Shown here: one piece after another, positions 47,292 through 57,384 of the stretch | Position numbering within the stretch: the first letter of the stretch is position 1 | How the letters are laid out: each line of letters starts with the position of its first letter | Source: Lactuca virosa | Taxonomy: Eukaryota; Streptophyta; Magnoliopsida; Asterales; Asteraceae | DNA: 64,000 nt | NCBI GenBank assembly: GCA_928212115.1 | Contig: CAKMRJ010005523.1 | Coordinates: 242,959,019 to 243,023,018 of the forward strand | Reading direction: 5' to 3' | Made by a program: the position numbers and the translations under genes | Notes under the pieces: generated by a model | Databases searched by the model: none | The model's input: the letters and a program-made list of their open reading frames with translations, nothing else | Told to the model about the DNA's origin: nothing

Positions 47292-48716
47292 CTAGGTTTG
47301 TTTGTTGTTTTTTTTTTTTTGTGCAAACAGCTTGAAAAAAAATCGTTTTTCTGTTTTCTGCTCGTGTGAAAGTTTGCACATTTGTTGCTGGAAATGGACT
47401 AGAAACATTACCCTAAACTGTTTTGATGTTTTAAAGCTTGTTTTAGATGGTGTAATGTTTATGCTAATCCATTTACAATGACAATTATTAAAATTACAAG
47501 TTTTTTTTAAGTGTAATTTTTGATTCTTGAAAGTGTTCATATTCATGTTCTTGAACTTATGAAGATTAGATGATCATAGGAATTGTTTGTAACCTTCATG
47601 GTAGTTTAATTCATGATCATAATGTGTTTTAATGGAGTCCATAACTTGTCCTCAAGTTATGGAAAACCAAAAGTCTCACTTTTATTAAAGCCATTAAAAG
47701 AACACAAGAGTTATAAAAATGAAGAGTCTTCATTTTTATTACTCAATTAATTCATAAGTTATAAGAAATGAAAAGTTTTGGAAGTTTACAAAACTTGTCA
47801 TCAAGTTTTGGAACATGTAAAGTCTTGATTAAAACTTTAGTTCCAACCCTTAGAATTTTAAAAGTTAAAATTCAACCCTTATACTTTATAATATTATAAG
47901 TTACTAATATATATATGTATAACGTCAAGTCGTCTTACCGCTAGTACGCCTCATTCACGAAGCCGGTCTATAAGGGGGGTATAAGGTTGTTGCCTATAAA
48001 ATGGCAACTTAATGGGTGTCCACTCTCACCCACCGCTTCCTTGATCGGTGGAGGGTCGTTAGCCGAACGGGTAAGACAAGGACTTATAAATTCTCATTAA
48101 AAGTATGATGAATATTATAAAGTAACTAAATGCTTTTATTAAATTCCCAATCTTAGTTACTTTAGGAAAATGTGAATAAGGTGCTAATCCATGAAATTAC
48201 ACTTTACACTTTGTTTAAGTCGTTAGTGGAGCTCGTGTGGTTAACCGGCACACTAACTTGGACTTAACAAGGTAGGTAAAGGGTGACTTAAAGTTTATTA
48301 TAGGTCGGTGGAGCTCGTGTGGTTAACCGGCACATCGATTGAGTAATAAACATTGAGTGTACCAAGTGATTTTCATGGTTACTTCACACCTCGTTTTGTG
48401 ATCCTCGGTATCCCAGTCACAAAACTTGGAGGGCACACTCGAGATTGAAACATGCCTTTGAAAAGTTCATTGAATCTCAAAAGAATCTAGGAATTTCTAA
48501 GAACCAATTAAAAACCTAATATCTATATTTCGTTTTTCATGGTGGAAATTGGTGAATCGTCATTCACCTACCTTTCAAATATGTTATAGCTTGGATTACG
48601 GCATACCTCTTCTAAGTTATAATATATTGTGATTGGATTCTAGCCTTAATATTACATTTGGGTGTTTTATTAAGGACTCTCTTAATATCTAAACTAATCT
48701 TGTTCTCTTCTTTCAG
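47292..48716 (+). promoter_or_regulatory. Inner copia 1.4 kb structured leader
   Basis: No coding. Perfect hairpins are at 47639-47662 (CCATAACTTG-TCCT-CAAGTTATGG) and 47789-47810 (CAAAACTTG-TCAT-CAAGTTTTG). A CCACCG/CGGTGG stem lies near 48029-48050. The 18-bp palindromic phrase GTGTGGTTAACCGGCACA repeats at 48235-48252 and 48317-48334. Gag-proximal hairpins are at 48393-48425, 48551-48568 and 48578-48628. Most of these have counterparts in the outer element. The leader ends in a pyrimidine-rich TCTTGTTCTCTTCTTTCAG just before the gag ATG, which resembles a splice acceptor. Confidence 0.75.
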
Positions 48717-49800
48717 ATGTCTTCAAACAATGCTGCTTCTGGCTCTAATCCTAATGGCTCCTTTACCCTTATGAACTTGTGTGGGAAAGTCACTTTTGAT
48801 GGATCCAACTTCAATGAATGGATCAGAAACATCAGGATGATTACCCGCTACGAGGACAAAGAATATGTCCTTGACAAGGAGCTTAAGGAGATTGATGAGA
48901 CCACTGCAACTCCCCAGGAGATCGCTGACTTCCGGGCACATGAAATGGATGCTACAAAAGTGGCATGCATCATGTTGGCCACCATGACAGCGGAACTCCA
49001 AAAGTCCTATGAGGACTTCTACCCTTTTGAAATGCACCAAGATCTGATGGAAAGATACCATCAAAGTGCACGACAAGAGAGGTATGAAATCATATGCTCT
49101 ATCATAACAACCATGATGAAGGACGGGGAATCCGTCACGAGCCACATGCAGAAAATGCAAAGGTATGTGGATCGGTTGCTGAAGCTTAATGTGAACTTCC
49201 CTGAGGAGCTTGCAATAGATATCATTTTGCACTCCTTACCATCGTGCTATGATCAATTCCGCATGACATATCACATGAATAAGGAAGAGGTCACACTCAG
49301 CAAACTTCAGGGACTCCTCAAGACCGCAGAAACAGGTCTTAAGGGTAAGTCGGTTGTTAACACTCCTACTCCAAACTCCGCCCCGGTTTTGGAATCGGGA
49401 AAGGTAGAGGGAAGAAGAGGAAGAGCTCTTCGAAGGGTACCAAGGCTAGGACCCTTGATGGCTCTTCTTCAAGTGGAACCAAGAAAGGTTTTGTCACTCC
49501 TTCTTCTGACCCTAAAGAGGCTGAATGCTTCTATTGCCATGAAAAGTCACATTGGAAGCGGAACTGCCCAAAGTACCAGCAAGATGTGAAGGATGGGAAA
49601 GTTAAACCCAACCATGCAGTATTTACACTATCTTATCTAATAACTCACCCCATTCTAACTCTTGGGTCCTTGATACCGGTTGTGGTATTCATATCTGTTC
49701 TGATTTGCAGGGACTAAGAAGAAGTGAGAATGTGGAGCATGGAAGAATAAACTTAATCATGGGGAATAGGAAAGCTTTACCTGTCACCAAGATTGGAGTT
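48717..49800 (+). pseudogene. Inner copia gag and protease
   Basis: The 290-codon frame begins MSSNNAASG. The gag core is intact to about residue 225. A missing C near 49392 (present in copy A) shifts the frame, so the zinc knuckle CFYCHEKSHWKRNC is read only in another frame (49527-49568). A second missing base near 49618 follows. The protease site WVLDTGCG is at about 49660-49683. In copy A all these parts are in one frame, so the breaks here may be consensus errors. Confidence 0.88.
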
Positions 49801-49844
49801 TATACTTTATCGCTAAGTAGTGGGTTTAGTTTTGATTTGAATAA

Positions 49845-50206
49845 ATGTTGTTTTCGCCAGAAATGGCAAGAAATATTATTTCCTTTCATGCATTGTATAA
49901 ACAAGGTTTCACCTTTTCATTTGATAATGAAGTTGGTTCGATTAATGCTTTCTTTAATAATGTTCTTTATTTTAAAGCATTACCTTGTGATGGTGTGTAT
50001 GAAACTGTATCTGTGGTTGATGACTTAGGAAATAATGTATTGTGTATTGATTCTGTTAATGATAATAACTTGGATAAAGCATCATTATGGCATTGTCGTC
50101 TTGGACATATAAGCAAGAAACGCATAGGCCAACTCCAAAAGGATGGAGTATTGGAGTCATTTGACCTAAAGTAGATGATAGTTGCGAATCATGCTTACTT
50201 GGAAAA
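49845..50206 (+). pseudogene. Inner copia pre-integrase and integrase zinc region
   Basis: The frame with NIISFHALYKQGF and DGVYETVSVVDDLGN (GAG-pre-integrase domain) runs into LWHCRLGHISKKRIG, giving the HX4H half of the integrase HHCC finger. The CESC half lies about 40 bases further on, in a shifted frame after a stop at 50172 (AAGTAG; copy A reads AAGTAAG and returns to frame). A frameshift around 49855 separates it from protease in both copies, so that one is real. Confidence 0.85.
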
Positions 50207-51685
50207 ATGACAAAGTCACCCTTCACAGGTTCTTGTGAGAGGGGTGAAGGTTTGTTGGATCTTATACACACGGATGTGTGTGGGCCCTTCAAACATGCCA
50301 CAAGGGATGCTAATCGTTATTATTTGACTTTTACTGATGATTACAGTAGATATGGATATGTCTACTTAATCAAGCATAAGTCAGAGACTTTTGAGAGGTT
50401 TAAAGAGTTTAAACAGGAAGTCGAGAATCAATTGGGCAGGAACATTAAGATGCTTCGATCCGATCGAGGTGGTGAGTATCTTAGTTCAGAGTTCCTCGAC
50501 TATCTTAGGGAATGTGGGATTGTCTCACAATTGACACCTCCCAGGACACCGCAGTTGAATGGTGTAGCTGAGAGGCGTAATCGAACCTTGTTGGATATGG
50601 TTCGTTCCATGATGAGTCGAGCTTCGCTACCAATCTCATTTTGGGGGTATGCCTTAGAGACTGCCGCCCATATCCTTAATCTAGTTCCCACAAAGAAAGT
50701 TGCCAAAACTCCTCATGAGATGTGGACTGGTAAAGTACCCAAACTAGACCACATTAAGATTTGGGGTTGCGAGGCTTTCGTGAGACGCGAGACTCATTAT
50801 AAGCTCGAACCTCGAAGTGAGAGGTGTATTTTCATCGGCTACCCACAGAAATCCTTTGGTTACCTCTTCTACAGACCTAGTGAGAATGTGGTCTTTGTAG
50901 CTAGGAGGGCTTTCTTTCGAGAGAGAGAGTTCATAAGCCAAGGAGACACTGGGAGGCAAGTTGACCTTGAAGAAATTCAAGAGTCAAGTGGTGAAGGAAC
51001 TTCAAACCCTAGCACTCAACTTGAGGAGGAAACTCCTGTTGAGCCAATTGACAAGTCTGTACCTCTGAGGCGTTCCACAAGGGTTAGGAATGCACCTGAG
51101 CATTACTATGGATTCCATATTACTGCGGAAGGTGATACACTTATCAGTGATGAGACACTGATAGGTCTGGATGAACCTAACAGTTTCGCGGAAGCCATGG
51201 CAGGCCCTGAGTCAGCCAAGTGGAAAGAGGCAATGGACAGCGAGATACAGTCCATGTATGACAATCAAGTTTGGAACTTGGTTGAGAATGTACCAGGTCG
51301 TAAGACTATAGGGTGCAAATGGATCTTCAAGAAGAAGACCGACATGGATGGTAATGTACACACTTATAAGGCACGACTGGTTGCAAAGGGTTTCTCACAA
51401 ACTCCGGGAGTTGATTATGATGAGACCTTTTCTCCAGTGGCCAAGATTAAGTCTATTAGGGTTCTGTTAGCCATAGCTGCATTTCATGACTATGAAATAT
51501 GGCAAATGGATGTTAAAACCGCTTTCCTTAATGGAAAGTTGGCTGAGGATGTTTACATGAGTCAGCCAGAGGGTTTTGTCAATACAGAGTACCCTAATAA
51601 AGTGTGTAAGCTTGAGAAATCCATTTATGGGTTAAAGCAAGCACCTCGCAGATGGAATCTTTGCTTTGATGAGAAAGTCAAATAA
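50207..51685 (+). pseudogene. Inner copia integrase and reverse transcriptase (492-codon frame)
   Basis: Integrase catalytic triad: LIHTDVCGPF (Asp), LRSDRGGEYLS (Asp), NGVAERRNRT (Glu). Then the copia integrase C-terminal segment FIGYPQKSFGYLFYRPS and a Ser/Glu-rich linker. The RT follows: WKEAMDSEIQSMYDNQVWNL, KWIFKKKTDMDG, QMDVKTAFLNG (first catalytic Asp) and CKLEKSIYGLKQAPRRW. A single stop (TAA at 51683-51685, where the reverse copia has a Glu codon) cuts the RT before its YVDD box. Integrase joins cDNA to the host genome and RT copies the RNA. Confidence 0.93.
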
Positions 51686-52010
51686 TTTGGCTTTTCTAGG
51701 AGTGAAGATGAATCTTGTGTATATGTCAAGGCTAGTGGGAGTATAGTTAGCTTTTTGGTATTGTATGTGGATGACATACTACTCATAGGAAATGACATCC
51801 CACTCTGCAGGAAGTTAAGTCCTGGCTTGGGAAGTGTTTCTCTATGAAGGACCTAGGAGAAGCTGCCTATATTCTAGGGATAAGGATCTTGAGAGACCGG
51901 AGTAAAAGACTAATTGGACTTAGTCAGAGTACCTACTTGGATAAGGTGCTGAAGAGATTCGGCATGCAGGACTCCAAGAAAGAGAGTTACCCATCCAGAG
52001 TAACGCCAGA
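51686..52010 (+). pseudogene. Inner copia RT C-terminal part
   Basis: It continues in frame after the stop with FGFSRSEDESC and LYVDDILLIGND (YVDD box at about 51764-51775). A base lost near 51803 (CCCACTCTGC against the CCAACTTTGC of related copies) and another near 51985 break the frame before RNase H. Confidence 0.88.
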
Positions 52011-52754
52011 TTGAGTAAGACACAAAGCCCTAGTACTGAGGCTGAGATAGCAGAAATGAGTCGAATACCTTATGCTTCGGCTGTAGGATCGATCATGTAT
52101 GCTATGACGTGTACTCGACCTGATGTAGCCTTTGCTTTGAGCATGGTTAGCAGGTATCAGGGGAACCCTGGCAAGGCACACTGGACTGCGGTAAAGAATA
52201 TCCTCAAGTACCTACGGAGGACTAAGGACTGGGTCCTTACCCTCGGTGGGAGTGAAGACTTGAGAGTTGTAGGGTATAGTGATGCTAGCTTTCAGACTGA
52301 TAGGGATAATTTCCGCTCTCAGTCAGGCTGGGTCTTTACCTTAAATGGAGGAGCAATTTCTTGGAAGAGTTCCAAGCAAGAGACAGTGGCTGATTCAACT
52401 TGCGAATCAGAGTATATAGCAGCTAGCGAGGCAGCAAAGGAGGCGATATGGCTGAAGGACTTCATTGGAGACCTTGGAGTTGTACCAGCTATTAAAGAGC
52501 CAATGGAAATTTTCTGTGATAGTGAAAGTGCAGTTGCCTTAGCCAAGGAACCAAGGGATCACGGGAGATCCAGACACATCGACAGAAAATACCATTTCAT
52601 CAGACATCGAATAGAAGAAGGACTCCTCGTGGCAAAGAGGGTATCATCGGATGAGAATCCAGCAGATCCCCTCACGAAGGGACTGACTCGGGTTAAGCAT
52701 CTCCAGCATGCTCGGAGCGTAGGGCTGAAGGATGATATTAGATTTAGTAGTTAG
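52011..52754 (+). pseudogene. Inner copia RT end and RNase H
   Basis: An open frame of 247 codons. It starts in the RT connection (TCTRPDVAFALSMVSRYQ) and continues into RNase H with YSDASFQTD (Asp), TCESEYIAASEAAKEAIWL (Glu), IFCDSESAVALA (Asp) and HIDRKYHFIRH. This stretch itself looks intact and ends at a natural stop. It is listed as a pseudogene because it is cut off from the rest of the polyprotein. Confidence 0.92.
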
Positions 52755-53577
52755 ATAACCTTGAAATTTGTAAAGTGTAATTGACATTAGATGATGAATA
52801 AAAGGTGTTTTATTTATGAGTAAAGTGTTGCTATCTCTTGTCGACCGTTTACTATATTTCTTTTGCATGTTTTGACTTCCAGAATAATTATGTTTGGTAT
52901 ATCATATTATTCGAACCTCCACAGTCGGTCATATGTCGGAAGTAGGTATGAATCAAGACTGTCATGATTGGTTGCAGAGGTCTAAGTTGTTGGACATGGC
53001 TACAACACTCATGAGTGCTCATAAGTTCTGAGCATTGGACTCAACCCACGCTCACTAGAATCACTTCATGGAATTTATCTCGAGTGATCGTGAGACGGTA
53101 ATATCATATAACTCTTCAAACCTAGAGATATGATTTGTTACTTATGAGTTGGTTATGCATTGATTGTACGTTAACGCATTGGTAACTCGATGTTATAAAA
53201 CGTGCTTTTGTGTATAATTCAATGAGTGGTAGAACAAACATATGAGTCGAAGTTTATCTGTTCCTTCTTGGATTAGAAGCTGATATATGGGCCCCTCGAT
53301 GATTTTGTTTTGACCTATGTACCGGGCCCGGTCAGAACTAAGTTGATGTGTTCAATTAAGTTCTTTGTCAAACAAATCGGAAATCGGGAAACAAACTGCT
53401 GGACAATAAGTAAGACATTGTTCCATGTATTTGTCCGGCTGATATCTAGAACAGAGGATTATATGATCACTTATCTTAATGGCGTATCATCATCTTCTCA
53501 GTTCCGAGAGACCTTGAAAGAGCTACGATTGCCGATCGGTTCCTGAAGTATTGCAGTTATAGTTATTAGACTTATCC
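52755..53577 (+). other. Inner copia 3' UTR, conserved among copia families
   Basis: No coding. It holds ordered blocks also found at 57385-58110 and, reversed, at 10842-11663: TGCATGTTTTGACTTCC, CACTCATGAGTGCTC-type, CACTTCATGGAATTTATC, GAGTGATCGTGAGACG and GGGCCCCTCGATGATTT. Confidence 0.72.
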
Positions 53578-53588
53578 AAGTGGGAGAC
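53578..53588 (+). other. Polypurine tract, inner copia
   Basis: AAGTGGGAGAC directly before the 3' LTR; primes plus-strand DNA. Confidence 0.88.
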
Positions 53589-54363
53589 TGTTGGATAAGG
53601 TGTCTAAGTCCATAACTATTTCTGGTATGTACTTGACCCGACCCGGCATGGTCCATTTGGGTTGCATGGCACCATGCAATTGGATAAACTAAAATGAGAG
53701 AAATAACACTTATGGTTTATTAATATATTATAAGTTCTAATATATTAATAATATTATTTAATTAGTTTGATCAAGAATTAATTTAGAATTAATTAAGTGA
53801 TCAAAAGATAACTAATTAAATATATGGGTAGATTATTTAAATCTTCCATATCTTATATAGTGGGCTAAGAGGCTCCATGGATTATCAAGTTGGGTTCCAC
53901 CCATAGGATGCTCCATGGATGCTCCATGGGAGTTACAAACCCATGGGTCACGGAAATGAAGAGTCATGACACATTAGGGTTTACATGGTGTAACCCTAGA
54001 TGTGTCAACACTATATAAGAAACCCATTCTCCACCAAAATCGGCGACACATAAGAAACAAGAGGGCTAGGCCGATTTTAGAAGTGTGTATTCTCTCTAAA
54101 GTCATTCCAAAAACATTTGGTGTTGTGTGAAGCATTTGAGGCATCACACTTGGGGTGCTAGGCTGACAAGGTTTCAAGGATCATAAGCAACAACAAGGTA
54201 AGTTATTCTATCTTTCATGCAAGTTAAAATTTGTTCCCCATGTATGCTAGATAGGAATATAACCTTGGAATTCAACTTTGCATGATAATTAGACAAACAT
54301 AGATCCAAGGTTATTAGGGTTGCATGTACACTTAGGAAGTGTTAGAATGCTCAAAACCCATCA
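53589..54363 (+). mobile_element. Inner copia 3' LTR
   Basis: 775 bp. It carries a 10-bp tandem duplication (GGATGCTCCAT repeated near 53906-53926) absent from the 5' LTR, and about five substitutions. It ends ACCCATCA before AATAC. Confidence 0.92.
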
Positions 54364-54368
54364 AATAC

Positions 54369-57300
54369 ATGATGTAACAAGGTTGCATTTTGATGTTTTG
54401 TAGGATCATGCAAAGGAAGGGAAGCTTAAAGGAAGAGTATGTTGAATCTGACCGCGAAGATGGATTTCAATCGCATGGTTCGAAGATCGGATTTTTGAGA
54501 TGCTGCTTAGAGTTATGATAGATTGCTAGGAAATATGTAATAACATAGTTTTCATTTGTAATTGCATTGTAAGGGAAAGTTTTCCGCATTTTATAAATAA
54601 ATAAATTTTTTGTTGATTTTATCTTATCTTATATCTCCTTACAATGGCATTTATGAAAACTGTTGTTTATATGTTTCCGTTGATAGCAATATTGGAAAAT
54701 AGATTTGATTATTTCGTTTGTGGTAGTGTCATAATTTACCAAATAAGGAAAGATTCTCATCACCCAAGTTTCAATTGGACAGAAACTTGGAATCATGCAA
54801 GTTGTAATGTATGATGAATGAGAATTTTCATATTTGGTAAACTAAGACTAATTCCTTTTTCACATGTATATGTGAGTCAAGTGAAGGACTAGGGGATCGG
54901 GTACACTGGGTGTGCGCTGGACAAGATCCACCATAAAGATCGATAATACTATTCATCATGATTTACTAAAGTTTAGTAAACATGGTTATGCTTACAAGTT
55001 TAAGTATGATTCTGAAACATTGGAAATGATTCAATGTGTGGCAGAACGAATGAGAAGAATCAAATTAGGCAGAAAGATAAAAGTTTCTTCAATCTGAAAA
55101 GATGGGAGAGTACTTTAGTATCATGTTTTATGATCATCTTAATGTTTATGAAAAACCATATCACAATTGATCCTCTAAGGACATCTTAGTGCATTCTTAT
55201 GGCTGAGAAGAGGAATCATGAATCGTTGAAATGGTTAAATCAAGAAGATGAGCCATACTTCGTTCCCAAAACAAGTCTTAGAGTCATACTCCAAGATTGT
55301 AACCTTGAGTGACATAAAGAAAGGTTTAAAACACTTATCAAATGTAGAGTAAAAGTTTTCTACTCTTGTACATTTGAAATTGGTAAGTTGTGATGTTTTG
55401 GATAAAACAAAGACCAACCAAGGCCAATTATGTGAAGTGTTTTGTCTTGATTAGAATCCGCACTAAATCTTGAGTATTTGTTTGTCAAGTAATGTTCCTT
55501 GACAAAGTGAATCATATATGTCAAGAGGTCAGTGGGAGTCTTAAAGATCTTGACAAGTTTCAAGAACTAATCAAGAATAAACCTATTGTTAAACACTAGC
55601 ACACGACTTGAGGTTTGTAACCTATCGTGTTGACATATTCTTGTTTCTATGCCCATTCCAGTTAAAGTTGACTATGTATGTGAGTTCTGAGAGTCCTCGA
55701 TTGGTTACATAACAACCTGGAAGCAATGGTAGGCCCTTGTGCTACCAAGTGGCAATAAATTAAGAATGAACAAGTTCATTCCATATGAGTTTGGATTTGT
55801 CACTAACCTTGTCTTGTGATTATGGTTTCGACAAATTCACATGGATAGAAACACATACACCATAAAATCTAAGTGTCATAAGATTTCTCTCCGATTCATG
55901 AAAATGATGGTGAGGAAACGCTTTCACTAAGTAAATTTTAAATAGTTAGCAATTGTGATACTTGCATTTGTCAAATTGGATTATGATTACGGCATCCGTC
56001 TTCATAGTTCGAATTGTGAGAAATGGCAAAGGTCTAAACAATTGAGACTATGAGTATGGCATACCTCTTCATAGTTCTAAAATTGTTTAGACACACATGT
56101 GAGCTATCTAAGGGAATGTGTATGAGTTTAAGAAGCTTAGATAAAGTCTTATCGAAGCATCTAGTATCAGAAATCTGAACTTTGGTAATAAAGTCAACAA
56201 AGTGTTGATTTCTAGAAGTCCAGCTGATTTCTGAGTACATGTCAAAGCTACTGTGAGCATAAGTGTTATGCTAATAAGGATGTAATTATTATGCTAGTGG
56301 GAGCATAATCAATTATAGTGAATGTTGCAAATTAGCAATGTTAATTATAGAAAACAAAAGTTTCAATTTGCAAGTTGCACAATTTGAAAAGTTGTTTTGC
56401 TATAATTAAGGGAGAGAAAATTATACTTCATTTCAATTCTAAAAGCTTAGATTGGGATTTTAATCACATTTAGTCAAATATATATATGAATGTTATGTTG
56501 GAATGGTTCAACAAAAGGAAATTCTATATATGGATGTGTTAATTGCGTTCTCAAAATTTGCTTATGATTACGAAATCCCTTTTCATAATTCGAATTTTGA
56601 GAACATGGCAAATAATATAATATTCTCGTGTTCTAAATTTTTCCTAATGCCTAGGGCATTAAGAGGGAAAAAGGACTAGAACCGGTTATGACTAAAGTGG
56701 TTGAGCAACTGTTAAGGACAATCTAAGGTTCACCAAAGATTGGTCGCTTAAGGAAAGTTAGAAGTATGGTAATGGAAGGACCATATTGACATTATTATGA
56801 ATAGACAGGAGTCTATTAATAATGAATTGTCATATGGCAAATATGGAATGTTTCCATATTGGGGAGTTGAAGAATAGATGAGAAAGTTAGAAACTTTTAT
56901 GCAAGAAGGATGTTCAAAGGAATTTACTTTGAATTCGAGACTTCATTTCCATGGAATTGTCTTGTAACAATCTCCAAAGGAATATTTTGTAATTGGTCAA
57001 GTCTCTGTGACTTTTGGTACCAAGACATTACAAAAAATCATTGCATGATAGTTTAGAATCTAACACTTCCTAGCAGTGACAAGAATTTGGAATTCTTACA
57101 CTTGCAGTAAGGATTTGGAATTGTGAAATGAGCATCATTGAAATGTTTTTCAATTGATCTATTTCACAAAGTAAGGACCATAGACAAACATAGTGTGCAT
57201 GATTGGAGCATGGCATAACTATTGTTTAGACAAACATAGTGTGCATGCTTGGAGCATGACATGAATATGTTTTTAATTCAAGTATTAAGTTGATTATTCG

Positions 57301-57384
57301 AAACATTATACAATGAATAATGAGTAATCAATACAGGACTCAAAAGTTTTTGGGCCATATAGGATTAGTATTATTCTTGTGTTT
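54369..57384 (+). pseudogene. Outer copia decayed pol region
   Basis: Fragments of copia pol appear in the expected order but are peppered with stops. A pre-integrase-like piece (YNGIYEN) is near 54642. An integrase piece (LKFSKHGYAYKFKYDSETLEM) is at about 54963-55026. An RT-start piece (EAMVGPCATKWQ) is at about 55702-55740. From about 55900 coding similarity is hard to follow, and three hairpins with the leader-type loop appear (55972-56604). A 46-bp-period direct repeat lies at 57181-57260. No open frame over 100 codons exists. Confidence 0.75.

Larger units (their letters stand above)
32445..51225. repeat. Copy B of the 18.8 kb near-identical duplication
   Basis: 18,781 bp colinear with 13636-32431. 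Its first about 1.9 kb (32445-34340) is indel-rich relative to copy A, mirroring the indel-rich end of copy A. From about 34.4 kb on it is mostly the cleaner version, although it has two single-base losses in the inner gag (near 49392 and 49618). Confidence 0.9.
46515..54363 (+). mobile_element. Inner copia element, full length (7849 bp), TSD AATAC
   Basis: 5' LTR 46515-47278 (764 bp), PBS 47280-47291, leader to 48716, gag-protease-integrase-RT-RNase H 48717-52754, 3' UTR, PPT 53578-53588, 3' LTR 53589-54363 (775 bp). AATAC is at 46510-46514 and 54364-54368. By eye the LTRs differ by about five substitutions plus a 10-bp tandem duplication in the 3' LTR, well under 1%, so the insertion is recent. 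Domain order (integrase before RT) is Ty1/copia. The coding region has several frameshifts and stops, some of which may be assembly errors. Confidence 0.95.

Noticed and set aside
48698..48716. Splice acceptor TTCTCTTCTTTCAG before the inner gag as evidence for a spliced leader
   Set aside because: The sequence fits an acceptor, but no matching donor can be chosen from sequence alone; kept only as a remark in the leader entry.
13636..51225. Genuine recent tandem duplication of 18.8 kb
   Set aside because: Not excluded, but the 13-N gap, error-rich flanks and incomplete copy A fit overlapping contigs better. The copia fragments at the two breakpoints are in opposite orientation and could not mediate direct unequal crossing-over.
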